A DNA stretch of 64,000 bases from Nitrospina sp. (GTDB lineage Bacteria > Nitrospinota > Nitrospinia > Nitrospinales > VA-1). The notes under the pieces were generated by a model, which made no database searches, was not told the DNA's origin, and worked only from the letters and a program-made list of their open reading frames with translations. How positions within the stretch are numbered: position 1 is the first letter of the stretch; every line of letters starts with the position of its first letter. Positions 1 to 7,540 of the stretch are shown here, piece after piece. A program made the position numbers and the translations under genes. Location: NCBI GenBank assembly GCA_018653085.1, contig JABIAY010000053.1, forward strand, positions 1-64,000. The letters run 5' to 3'.

Positions 1-635
1 GCTACTTGTTTGGGTTCGGTAATGGCGGCGAAGTGTTCGCCCTTTGCCGGGGGGAGTGCGCCACGAAGGTCTCCGGAGACATCGCGCACGGCACGTCCGG
101 TAGCGATGGCATAACGGAAGACCTGTCCACAATTCCCTAAAGCACGGTGCGCGGTTTCAAGAGCACCTCGTTTTTCAATTCGCTGTATTACGGAAAGCAG
201 TTCCGGTGCGGTTATCTGGGCAATCGGTTTGTCACCGATCCAAGGGAATACATCTCGTTCAAGACGACGGATAATCCTGCCGCCGTGATCTGTGGTCCAG
301 TTTGCCGAGTATTTAGCGAACCATTCCCTTGCAATAACTTTAAAACTGTTTCCTCCATTATTTGTTAACTTTTGAGCTTTACGATTTTCACTTGGGTCAA
401 TACCATCTGCTAACAACTTGCGGGATTTGTCACGTCGTTCTCTTGCCACCTTCAAAGTCACGTCAGGGTAAACGCCAAGGGAAAGGCGTTTTTCCTTTCC
501 ATTAAATCTATACTTTAAACGCCACCATTTTCCACCGTTCGGGGAGACTTCCATATATAGGCCGCGTTCATCGTATAGCTTAATAGTTTTATCGCCGGGC
601 TTGGCGTTTCGGATTGTGGTGTTGGTTAGAGACAT
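1..635 (-). CDS. Tyrosine-recombinase integrase, P4/CP4-57 type (5' part, runs off left edge)
   Basis: Integrase that would catalyse site-specific recombination of an island into ssrA. Reading the minus strand from the ATG at 635 gives about 211 open codons without a stop to base 1. The N-terminus (TIRNAKPGDKTIKLYDERGL, then SLGVYPDVTL and GIDPSENRK) matches the DUF4102 arm-DNA-binding domain of P4-like integrases. The middle part (FKVIAREWF, then an FPWIGDKPIAQIT stretch) matches the SAM-like core-binding domain. The catalytic Arg-His-Arg-Tyr domain lies outside the window, so activity cannot be judged. The gene starts 163 bp beyond the tmRNA 3' end and reads away from it, the usual layout of an ssrA-integrated island whose body lies at coordinates below 1. 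Confidence 0.9.
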   Translation of the reverse strand, partial: MSLTNTTIRNAKPGDKTIKLYDERGLYMEVSPNGGKWWRLKYRFNGKEKRLSLGVYPDVTLKVARERRDKSRKLLADGIDPSENRKAQKLTNNGGNSFKVIAREWFAKYSANWTTDHGGRIIRRLERDVFPWIGDKPIAQITAPELLSVIQRIEKRGALETAHRALGNCGQVFRYAIATGRAVRDVSGDLRGALPPAKGEHFAAITEPKQV

Positions 636-730
636 GGGGGCAACTCCTTTTTGGGGCAGGCCAGTAGCCCCCAATTATGCCCCCAGTTGCCCCCGGATGT
701 CAATAAACTCTATGGGGCAACTCTGGACAG
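636..730. promoter_or_regulatory. Cluster of GGGGCAA/TTGCCCC motifs between int and ssrA
   Basis: At least five short related motifs occur in both orientations within about 95 bp: GGGGGCAACTCC, TTGGGGCAGG, GCCCCCAAT, TTGCCCCCGG and GGGGCAACTCTGG. They lie between the integrase start and the ssrA terminator. Their clustering is seen in the sequence. Reading them as integrase arm-type or excisionase sites is inference from position. Confidence 0.4.
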
Positions 731-736
731 GTAAAA

Positions 737-764
737 GCAAAAAACCCAGCAAAATAGCTGGGTT
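737..764 (-). terminator. Rho-independent terminator of ssrA
   Basis: On the minus strand the stem AACCCAGC / GCTGGGTT (743-764), with a six-base loop, is followed by a T-rich run. It lies 34 bp beyond the tmRNA 3' end, in the right orientation to end ssrA transcription. Confidence 0.75.
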
Positions 765-797
765 ATGGACTCTATTGGATTTCCTGGGATGTCAAAT

Positions 798-1156
798 TGG
801 TGGAGGCGGGGGGAATCGAACCCCCGTCCGAAAGGTTTCAATCAAAGGCGTCTACATGCTTATCCTCTATTTTAAATCTCGCTCAAGTCAACTCCCAGAG
901 GCAGGATTAAACTCAAACCAGTTCCTAAGAATCTCGTTCAGTTCGCCCGGAACATGCGACCCAAACCAGTTCACTGAGTGACGTCCGACCCGCTTCCCGT
1001 GAACATGGATGCGGCGGACGGTAACCGGTTAAATTAAGCGGCTACAGCTACATCATAATCGTTGGCGATTATGTAAAAGCCGTTTTTTAACGGGCCAACG
1101 GCATCCCGTGCATGCAACCCTTGTATCAGCTCTCCCGTCGAAACCAGATCGCCCCC
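798..1156 (-). ncRNA. ssrA: tmRNA (transfer-messenger RNA)
   Basis: Rescues stalled ribosomes and tags the truncated peptide for proteolysis. The 5' end GGGGGCG pairs with CGCCTCC before the discriminator A and an encoded CCA at 798-800. The T arm GGGGGTTCGATTCCCCC and the 5' GGTTTCGACGG segment are typical of tmRNA. The tag frame (1034-1066) reads ANDYDVAVAA followed by TAA, preceded by the charged alanine. Length is 359 nt, normal for one-piece tmRNA. Its 3' end faces the integrase gene and probably contains one attachment half-site. A short ORF overlapping this RNA is not a gene. Confidence 0.97.
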
Positions 1157-1184
1157 CGAATTCAGGTAAGGATTTACTACTACT

Positions 1185-1213
1185 AATATATAGTATAAAT
1201 GCTTGGGATTCAA
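1185..1213 (-). promoter_or_regulatory. Sigma70-like promoter of ssrA
   Basis: On the minus strand TTGAAT (1208-1213) and TATATT (1185-1190) are separated by 17 bp. Transcription would start near 1178, giving a precursor with a leader of about 22 nt that RNase P could remove at 1156. This is a prediction from consensus only. Confidence 0.5.
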
Positions 1214-1352
1214 CGGAAACGGTTGGCGTCGTGTCTTCCCAAAGCCCACTGACTGTGGGCAGGGTAAAGACATTGCAATTGCGAGCGGAAGCTCTCCGCA
1301 ACTGTAGTTTTCTTGCAAATATTCCGCATTGGTTTTATCATTTTCACAACTT

Positions 1353-2576
1353 ATGAGCTGTCCTGAAAAAAAATTGTCGATTCTTTCCCTCCAATACCAT
1401 TGTTATCCCGATGAGGTGGGTGGCGCGTGGGGTTTGACCTATGAAGTCAATAAACGTCTGGTGGCCAGAGGACAGACGGTGCACTTGATAACCTGCAAAC
1501 CTGCGGAATCGCTACCAGACTATGAGAAAATCGATGGTGTTCACTGTCATCGTATTTCCCTTAAGGCCAGCAAGGGTTTTATTTCTTTATGGCGAGCCAT
1601 GCGAAAACAGGTCAGCCATATTCTGAGGTCTGGGGAGATTGATCTGGTGCATATTCACAATCCCCTGATTGGCTTTGTGGCTATTCTGTGTCCACAACTA
1701 TGGACGGTCCCCAAGGTCTGCCATTTTCATAGCTCCTGGTACGATGAGGAAAAAATCAATGAGGTGGGTACGGAAAGTTCAGAAATACCGTGGAAACTAA
1801 AAATCAAACTTCAGTTTATCCGGTTAATGGAAGGGGTGGGATATGCCATGTCCCGAACCATTTTCTTTTTGAGTGAATATTCGAAAAACCGTTTTCTAGA
1901 ATACTATACTTGTACTCAACCGGAACTGTGCGTGATCCCAGGTGGTGTAAACATCGAGGAGTTTCATCCGCCAGACTCCAAGGCGACGAGGGACTCGATT
2001 CGGGAAAAATTAAAATTATCGACAGAAATCCCTCTACTGCTAACGGCTCGCCGGTTAGAGCAACGGATGGGATTGGAAAACCTGATTCGCGCGGCGGGCA
2101 TTCTTCATCGCCAAACCCCGGACCTCAAGTTTCAAATGGTGATCACAGGAAGGGGTAGTTTGAAAGACCGACTGGAGCGATTAATTTTGGAGGAGGAGCT
2201 ATCCCATTGTGTTCAACTTGTTGGGCTGGTGCCGCGTGAAACGTTGCCGCTTTATTTTCGCTCTGCTGACTTGTTTATCCTTCCCACGACTGCCATAGAA
2301 GGCTTTGGCCTGGTTACCGCTGAAGCATTGGCCAGTGGACTGCCGGTGATGGGCACTCCTGTAGGGGCGACTGAGGAAATTTTGCAACAGATAGATGAGA
2401 GGCTTCTCTTCAGGCACACATCCCCGGAAGCACTGGCGGAGGGAATTGAAACCTTTTTAAAAACTCCGGAAATTTTTTTGGAAATGAAATCCCGGTGCAG
2501 GGATTTGGCTGTAACTCGTTATTCCTGGGATACGGTAGTAAAAAAAATAGAACAGGAATATTTCAATGTGTTTTAA
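1353..2576 (+). CDS. Glycosyltransferase family 4 (group 1) protein
   Basis: Probably transfers a sugar from a nucleotide-sugar donor during synthesis of a surface glycan or glycolipid. The 407-residue protein has the two-domain GT-B layout. An N-terminal acceptor domain starts with LSLQYHCYPDEVGGAWG, whose glycine turn is typical of GT4 enzymes. The C-terminal donor domain contains LTARRLEQRMGLENLIRAA, VQLVGLVP and the E-x7-E signature region EGFGLVTAEALASGLPV (about residues 310-330). I chose the ATG at 1353; an upstream ATG at 1329 is also in frame and neither has a convincing ribosome site. The stop overlaps the region before the next gene, so the two are probably co-transcribed and could act in the same glycosylation step. 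The substrate cannot be told from sequence. Confidence 0.88.
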   Translation: MSCPEKKLSILSLQYHCYPDEVGGAWGLTYEVNKRLVARGQTVHLITCKPAESLPDYEKIDGVHCHRISLKASKGFISLWRAMRKQVSHILRSGEIDLVHIHNPLIGFVAILCPQLWTVPKVCHFHSSWYDEEKINEVGTESSEIPWKLKIKLQFIRLMEGVGYAMSRTIFFLSEYSKNRFLEYYTCTQPELCVIPGGVNIEEFHPPDSKATRDSIREKLKLSTEIPLLLTARRLEQRMGLENLIRAAGILHRQTPDLKFQMVITGRGSLKDRLERLILEEELSHCVQLVGLVPRETLPLYFRSADLFILPTTAIEGFGLVTAEALASGLPVMGTPVGATEEILQQIDERLLFRHTSPEALAEGIETFLKTPEIFLEMKSRCRDLAVTRYSWDTVVKKIEQEYFNVF

Positions 2577-2583
2577 GGAAAAA

Positions 2584-4674
2584 ATGAACTCCATGAAACC
2601 TAATTCTTTCCATTCGAAATTAATTTTGATAACCGCGATTGGGTTAGTCTATGGAAATACCTTCCTGAGCACTTTTCATTTTGATGACATTCCTTCTATT
2701 CTCGAAAAACCGTGGATTCGGGGATTGGATAAAATTCCACAATTCCTATTTAGTTTTTTCCAGCGCCCGCTGATCATTCTCAGCTTTAATATAAATTATG
2801 CCATCAGTGAGTTTGAAGTATGGAGCTATCACCTGTTCAACATCATGTTTCATGTGTTGGCTACATTGCTGGTTTATCAGCTTGCACGTAGAGCCCTGGA
2901 TTATCTCAAGGAATTTTCCCCTCAAAAAGACTTCGCGTTCCTACCTTTTTTTGCGGCAATGATTTTCGCGTTGCATCCGCTCAGCACTCAGTCCATCACC
3001 TATATCTCAAGCCGCTCTTCGTTGCTAGTCACGGTATTTTATCTGGCATCACTGATTTTATTCTTTAAAGGCTTCCAAACCTGGAAGGTCACCGGACAGA
3101 AAGGGTGGAGCCATTTTTTGGGTTCCGGACTTTGCTTTCTGTTGGGAGGGTTTTCAAAGGAAACTATCGTAACGCTTCCAGCCATGCTTTTTCTTTTTCA
3201 CTTTTATTTTATTTCCCGCCAGACACCCAAAGCCTGGGTCGCAACGAATGCTAAGTGGATTTTTCTTCTGGTAATTCCTCTTCTTGCGTTGGTCGGATAC
3301 AAACAGTTCATGGCAGGTGGGCTTTTATCTGCTTCTTCGGCTCACCTACAGCCGGGAACCTGGTTTTTGACGCAAACCGCAGTCATCCCTTTCGAGTACT
3401 TCAGGAAGATGTTGTTTCCATTCAATATGAATATTGATATTAACTTTCCTATCCTGAGTCACTGGTTGCAACCTTTGAACTGGCTGGGAATGGTTGTGCT
3501 GGGACTGTTTATAACTTTCTGGATTCGAATATCCGCCTGTGTTTCCGCAACGGGTTCGCTTGAGGTTGGGAGACGATGCGTGGGGTTCGGAATGGCCTGG
3601 GTACTGCTCACTTTATTACCCACTTCCAGTTTTATTCCTTTGCTGGATGTGGCAGTAGAGCATAGAACTTATTTGCCTCTGGTCGGTTTTGTTTTTATTT
3701 TTGCCGGAGGTTTTGGCTGTGTACGAATCTGGTGCGAAAAAAGTTTTTCTGGGTTCGCTTTTCCCGTGACAAAGTTGATTGATTTTTGTGCTGTATTAAT
3801 TCTGCTCTGCTTTTCCGTGGGGGTGATAATTCGAAACGGGGACTGGAAAGATGAGGTGACTTTGTGGACCGATGCGAAAAAGAAATCGCCCAACCTTGTC
3901 CGACCCTACAACAATGCAGGGGAGGCATACGACAAACTCGGAAAATATGACGAAGCCATTGCTGAGTTTGAAGGTGCGTTAAAAATAAATCCCAATTATT
4001 TTTTTGGCCTGAACAATCTGGGAAATGTCTATGGCAAACAAAGAAAACTTCCGCAGGCGATTGGTTATTTTCAAAGGGCGTTGGAACAAAAACCTGATTA
4101 CGGTCCGGCACATTATAACCTTGCCCGGGCATTTCACCTTACCGGGAAGCGTCAGGAGGCGGCAGAGTCTTATCGCAAGGCCATAAAATTCAATCCCTAT
4201 TTTGAGCAGGCCTTTTACAATCTGGCTTACCTGGCAATGGAGCTCAGCCTGTTTGATGAGGCTATTCAGAATTTTAATAAATTTTTAGTCATGCAACCCA
4301 ACCACTCGAAAGCCCATTTTGGATTGGGCAATGGCTTGATGATGAAAGGCCATTTGGATCTGGCCTTGGGGGAATATAGAAAGTCGGCTGAACTGGACCC
4401 CAAATTTGCTTTTCCGTATTTGAATATTGCCAATATTCAAATGCAGACTAAAAACATTCCTGCCGCTATTGAAAACTTTGAAAAGGCTCTGACTATCAAT
4501 CCATCAATGCCGGCTGTCCATTTAAGTCTGGGGATGGTCTATCACCAATTCCAGGGGAATAGCGAGAAAACCCTGGGACACCTGAAAGAATCCCTTCGCC
4601 TGGCTCCGGGCCAACCCAAGGCAAAATCTATCCGGTCCCTGATTCAGGAATTGGAAAACAAACAACCGACTTAG
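2584..4674 (+). CDS. Membrane glycosyltransferase-like protein with C-terminal TPR repeats (TMTC-like)
   Basis: The first ~420 residues form a polytopic membrane domain of about ten segments, with HFDD near the N-terminus (about residue 34) and an AVEHRTYLPL segment. Both resemble the GT-C-fold domain of TMTC/O-mannosyltransferase-like proteins. The last ~270 residues are TPR units (for example RPYNNAGEAYDKLGKYDEAIAEF, then repeats ending INPNYFFGLNNLG). Such proteins are thought to transfer lipid-linked sugar to proteins outside the membrane; that activity is inference here. The start at 2584 has AAGGA five bases upstream; the in-frame ATG at 2566 would overlap the preceding gene. It follows a glycosyltransferase gene directly, which supports a joint glycosylation role. 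Confidence 0.8.
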   Translation: MNSMKPNSFHSKLILITAIGLVYGNTFLSTFHFDDIPSILEKPWIRGLDKIPQFLFSFFQRPLIILSFNINYAISEFEVWSYHLFNIMFHVLATLLVYQLARRALDYLKEFSPQKDFAFLPFFAAMIFALHPLSTQSITYISSRSSLLVTVFYLASLILFFKGFQTWKVTGQKGWSHFLGSGLCFLLGGFSKETIVTLPAMLFLFHFYFISRQTPKAWVATNAKWIFLLVIPLLALVGYKQFMAGGLLSASSAHLQPGTWFLTQTAVIPFEYFRKMLFPFNMNIDINFPILSHWLQPLNWLGMVVLGLFITFWIRISACVSATGSLEVGRRCVGFGMAWVLLTLLPTSSFIPLLDVAVEHRTYLPLVGFVFIFAGGFGCVRIWCEKSFSGFAFPVTKLIDFCAVLILLCFSVGVIIRNGDWKDEVTLWTDAKKKSPNLVRPYNNAGEAYDKLGKYDEAIAEFEGALKINPNYFFGLNNLGNVYGKQRKLPQAIGYFQRALEQKPDYGPAHYNLARAFHLTGKRQEAAESYRKAIKFNPYFEQAFYNLAYLAMELSLFDEAIQNFNKFLVMQPNHSKAHFGLGNGLMMKGHLDLALGEYRKSAELDPKFAFPYLNIANIQMQTKNIPAAIENFEKALTINPSMPAVHLSLGMVYHQFQGNSEKTLGHLKESLRLAPGQPKAKSIRSLIQELENKQPT

Positions 4675-4949
4675 GGAAACAGGATCTGGTTTCGGACTAT
4701 ATGCGGAATCCTGAAACGCATATGAATCAATTCAATCTTGACATCCTTTCCTCCAGACTGGGAACAACCTTTATAGTCCATTGAAAAATAGGCGGTTTCT
4801 GCTTCCGCATAGTCATCGAATGTCTGAGTTCCTGTGGACGGATCGTCAACCGGCAAAAAATCCTCCAGCTTGTCATCCCAGTTTCGGGTTGCCAGCAGAA
4901 AGTAGTCTTCCATGGCTATTTTTTTGGCGTTTTCTAACGTAGCGCTCAT
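4671..4949 (-). CDS. Small hypothetical protein
   Basis: A 92-residue soluble protein of unknown family. It begins MSATLENAKKIAMEDYFLLA, then has an acidic middle (LEDFLPVDDPSTGT) and two cysteines bracketing a CSQSGGKDVKI segment. No domain is recognised. A strong ribosome-binding sequence (GGGGAGGAT) lies nine bases upstream of the ATG, which supports it as a real gene. It converges with the TPR protein at 2584-4674, and the two stop codons overlap by four bases. Confidence 0.7.
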   Translation of the reverse strand: MSATLENAKKIAMEDYFLLATRNWDDKLEDFLPVDDPSTGTQTFDDYAEAETAYFSMDYKGCSQSGGKDVKIELIHMRFRIPHIVRNQILFP

Positions 4950-5205
4950 TTTTCTTATCCTCCCCGGTTAAATACAAAAGCCTCCTGATTTTTAATATAT
5001 AGTCTCCCAAACCTGATGTCACGGATTACCTGGGTATTATTTGTCTGGAAATAGATTTTTAAATTTTAATTTGAGAACTTATAATAAGGTTGTGTTTATT
5101 GAGCCCAAATAGAGGGTTTTCTTGATTTTTGTGGGTGCGGGGAATATGTTTTTAAGACCCAAAAATTATCATGGGCCACACCTGAAATTTAGAGAAAGGA
5201 ATTTT

Positions 5206-5703
5206 ATGCGAAGATTGATATGGACCACTGTTTTTTTGATTGCCTTCTCATTGCCTGCCTGGGCCCAGGAGTCTCTTGACAATACGTATTGTAGTGATCA
5301 TCACGGTGCGCGTGTAAAAATTGTCTCTGACTCTTCGGCGCGGAAACTTTCTGAAGCCGGTATGACTGCAACGGGTAGCTCTGTGATCCGGATCAATTCT
5401 GGTCAGCTCAGCAACCTTTCTTCAAATGTCCGTTCGTTCGCGGTTAATTTTTCCTGCGCTAGCCTCACCCTGGGACACCTGGTTAAAGGGGCTCGGGATA
5501 TTTATGAGCACTATGATCAGGTAGGAAACGCCGATTGCTCGGCGGCGGCCAAACTTTTCTATAGTGGACGTTTGGATCTGGAAGGCGTGGTTACCCTGGA
5601 AGAGGAAATCAATCAGTTGACGCGAGAGCAGTGGTCTCATTTTCCAGGACCCGTTCGAGTTGTTTCCCTGAAGGATTCCTGTTCTTTAAAGCCTTTAAAT
5701 TAA
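5206..5703 (+). CDS. Exported hypothetical protein, possibly a degenerate metalloprotease relative
   Basis: A 165-residue secreted protein. The N-terminus is a signal peptide (MRRLIWTTVFLIAF...LPAWAQ, cleaved after about residue 21), and AGAGAAAGGA precedes the ATG at 5206. An in-frame upstream start at 5122 has no ribosome site and would bury the signal peptide. The mature part contains FSCASLTLGH (about residues 88-97), ADCSAAAKLF (about 116-125), and HFPGPVRVVSLKDSC near the end. These positions resemble small periplasmic proteins with HECxHHxLGH, EADCxA and HPPGPxR motifs, but here the zinc-binding histidines and glutamate are absent. Any protease ancestry is a hypothesis. Confidence 0.65.
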   Translation: MRRLIWTTVFLIAFSLPAWAQESLDNTYCSDHHGARVKIVSDSSARKLSEAGMTATGSSVIRINSGQLSNLSSNVRSFAVNFSCASLTLGHLVKGARDIYEHYDQVGNADCSAAAKLFYSGRLDLEGVVTLEEEINQLTREQWSHFPGPVRVVSLKDSCSLKPLN

Positions 5704-5750
5704 TTGATAGCCAGCGAAAGCTAGTGCCAGTTGGCCCCACGCCTAGTGGG
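5704..5750. repeat. Composite-repeat head, inverted, between convergent genes
   Basis: The complement of CCACTAGGCGTGGGGCC lies at 5731-5750, immediately after the TAG stop of the permease gene. It is joined to a CCAGCGAAAGCTAG hairpin-like stretch. It fills the whole 47-bp gap and is a short copy of the repeat found at many gene ends in this window. Confidence 0.75.
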
Positions 5751-6512
5751 CTACGCCGGTCGGTAGCGGTTTTCCAGGTTTTGTACTGCTCGGGATAACA
5801 CAAGGGTGAGAAACAGGTAGGTCAAAGCCACATAGGTATAGGTTTCAAAATAATTAAAATGTTTGGTGGCATATTCATTACCCACTCGCAGGATGTCAGA
5901 AATGGCAAGCACCGAAACCAGGCTGGTGTCTTTCAACATTCCTAACGTTTGATTGCCGACAGCGGGAATAATGGTGCGCAGAGCCTGCGGCAGGATGATC
6001 TGAAACATGGCCTGCTTTTCGTTCATGCCGAGACTGCGAGCGGCCTCGCCCTGTTCTTTGGGAACCGCTTCAATGCCTGCCCGAAACACATCGGCCATAT
6101 AAGCCCCATAGCTGAAGCCGAATCCCGCCACCGCCGCAACCAGCGCGGGCATATGGACGAACTCCCCCAGGGCATAATAAATATAAAACAAAAGCACCAG
6201 TAACGGAATGCCGCGCAAAACCTCGATATAAAAAGATACCGGAACTCGTATGAAAGGATTGTCAGAGAGCTTTCCAAGACCCACCAATAGTCCCACAACA
6301 ATGGCGGATGCGCTCCCCAGCAGGGTGACCAGAAGCGTATAAAATATTCCAGAAGGCAGAAGCGAAAGCAATTCTACATAACCGCCGCTTTGCTCTTTGG
6401 CGATGAAAGCTTCCTTGGCGGGCAGATAAACCAGAAAAATAAAACTCATCAATACCGCAAGGTTCCACGCCCAGGTTTGGGATTTGTTTTGGGGTGGTGA
6501 TGAGGTTGACAT
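5751..6512 (-). CDS. Amino-acid-type ABC transporter permease (HisM/GlnP family)
   Basis: Inner-membrane subunit of an importer. The 253-residue protein has about five to six membrane segments and the family signature EAARSLGMNEKQAMFQIILPQALRTIIPAVGNQ (about residues 165-198), the loop that contacts the ATPase. GIFYTLLVTLLGSASAIVVG is the usual N-terminal helix of the His/Glu/Gln permease family. The start at 6512 follows GGAG and lies immediately after the stop of the binding-protein gene (6515), so the two are translationally close. The stop codon is followed directly by a composite-repeat head. Substrate is unknown, probably a polar amino acid or related compound. Confidence 0.88.
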   Translation of the reverse strand: MSTSSPPQNKSQTWAWNLAVLMSFIFLVYLPAKEAFIAKEQSGGYVELLSLLPSGIFYTLLVTLLGSASAIVVGLLVGLGKLSDNPFIRVPVSFYIEVLRGIPLLVLLFYIYYALGEFVHMPALVAAVAGFGFSYGAYMADVFRAGIEAVPKEQGEAARSLGMNEKQAMFQIILPQALRTIIPAVGNQTLGMLKDTSLVSVLAISDILRVGNEYATKHFNYFETYTYVALTYLFLTLVLSRAVQNLENRYRPA

Positions 6513-6514
6513 AG

Positions 6515-7294
6515 TTACTCCGGAACCTGTGCCGACATCCCCAGGTCCCATTTTTTGTGGAGCCGGGCGAGGGTTCCGTCTTTCAGGATTTTTTGTAAGG
6601 CAGAATTTATCTTCTCTAAAAGTTCGGTGTCTTCTTTGTGAAAAACGATGGCGTAATGCTCGTTGGTCATGATTTCGCCAACCATTTTAATTTTTTCAAA
6701 TAAAGGTTTATTCTGATTTTTATAGAACAGGGTTCCGGTGCTTTCGCCCAGTACCGCGTCAATCTCCCCGTTAATGAGGTCGGCCACGGCGTGCCCGTAC
6801 ATTTGATATCCCTTTTTGCGAACGCCCGGATCTTTTTCCAGAAAAAAATAAGCCGTGGTTCCGATCTGCGCGCCGATTAAAAAATTATTTTTTTTCGCGT
6901 CGGCAAAAGAGTTGATGCCCTCCTGATTTTTGCGCACCACCAGGGCCAAGCCGCTTTTAAGGTAAGGCTCACCAAATGCCATGCGCTCTTTACGTTCCTC
7001 CAGAACGGTGACCGAACTGATCACCATATCGAATTTCCGGGTGATGAGTCCGCCAAATAACCCGGCCCATTCGACATTGATAATATGAATGTCGATTCCG
7101 GCTTCTTTTGCCACGGCCCGTATGAGATCGGGCTCGAATCCGGTTATATCGTTGCCGGCACTCATGAAAGACATGGGCACCAGAGTGGCATCGGTTGCGA
7201 CCAGATAGGTTTTGCCGGAAGGAGAGTTGTCACAACCCGTCATTAAGAAAAATGTGGCGAGGGCAACGAAAATAATTGTCAGGAATCTTTTCAT
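6515..7294 (-). CDS. Substrate-binding lipoprotein, family 3 (polar amino acid type)
   Basis: A 259-residue protein with a lipoprotein signal (FFLMTGC lipobox, about residue 20), so it is probably anchored in the periplasm. The mature domain follows the SBP_bac_3 pattern: YLVATDATLVPMSF, GFEPDLIRAVAKEAG, FDMVISSVTVLEERKERMAFGEPYLKSGLALVV and GEIDAVLGES. The ATG at 7294 places the signal peptide correctly; an upstream in-frame ATG at 7333 would add 13 residues before it. It precedes the permease gene with a two-base gap. A 94-bp hairpin repeat separates it from the ATPase gene upstream. Confidence 0.88.
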   Translation of the reverse strand: MKRFLTIIFVALATFFLMTGCDNSPSGKTYLVATDATLVPMSFMSAGNDITGFEPDLIRAVAKEAGIDIHIINVEWAGLFGGLITRKFDMVISSVTVLEERKERMAFGEPYLKSGLALVVRKNQEGINSFADAKKNNFLIGAQIGTTAYFFLEKDPGVRKKGYQMYGHAVADLINGEIDAVLGESTGTLFYKNQNKPLFEKIKMVGEIMTNEHYAIVFHKEDTELLEKINSALQKILKDGTLARLHKKWDLGMSAQVPE

Positions 7295-7342
7295 TTTAGA
7301 AGTATTTCTTAAAGTAGCAAGGAGCGGATTCAACCATATTGC

Positions 7343-7436
7343 TCCCCCTCATCCTAGCCTTCTCCCTCCAGGGGAGAAGGAACTTTTTGCTCCCTCGCCC
7401 TTGAAGGGAGAGGGTTGGGGTGAGGGTGATTTAATA
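7343..7436. repeat. Double-hairpin palindromic repeat (copy 1; inverted partner at 56703-56796)
   Basis: Two hairpins, CCTTCTCCCTCCAGGGGAGAAGG and CCTCGCCCTTGAAGGGAGAGG, are flanked by CCCCTCATCC and GGTGAGGG arms that can also pair. A near-identical sequence in the opposite orientation lies about 49 kb away. This type of CCCTCACCC...GAGGG repeat is common in many proteobacterial-like genomes. It sits inside the ABC operon and could affect message stability there. Confidence 0.85.
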
Positions 7437-7540
7437 ATGTTTTTCACTTTGTTTGGCAATGCCTCTTCGTGCCCCGAAGGGGTAGAGAGCTGTTACTCAT
7501 TGAGTCCAGCGTCACGCTGGTTGGCCCCACGCCTAGTGGT
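7437..7540. repeat. Composite repeat, inverted, overlapping the ATPase 3' end
   Basis: The complement of the head (7521-7540), a CCAGCGTGACGCTGG hairpin (7506-7520) and a CCCCTTCGGGG-type hairpin (around 7472-7483) follow one another. The head is read in a frame that avoids its TAG, so it adds codons to the ATPase instead of ending it. Confidence 0.8.

Noticed and set aside
601-981. ORF of 126 codons on the plus strand
   Set aside because: Antisense to the integrase start and tmRNA; no ribosome site and biased composition.
1034-1318. ORF ending ANDYDVAVAA on the minus strand
   Set aside because: It is the tmRNA tag frame extended upstream; tmRNA structure explains the region.
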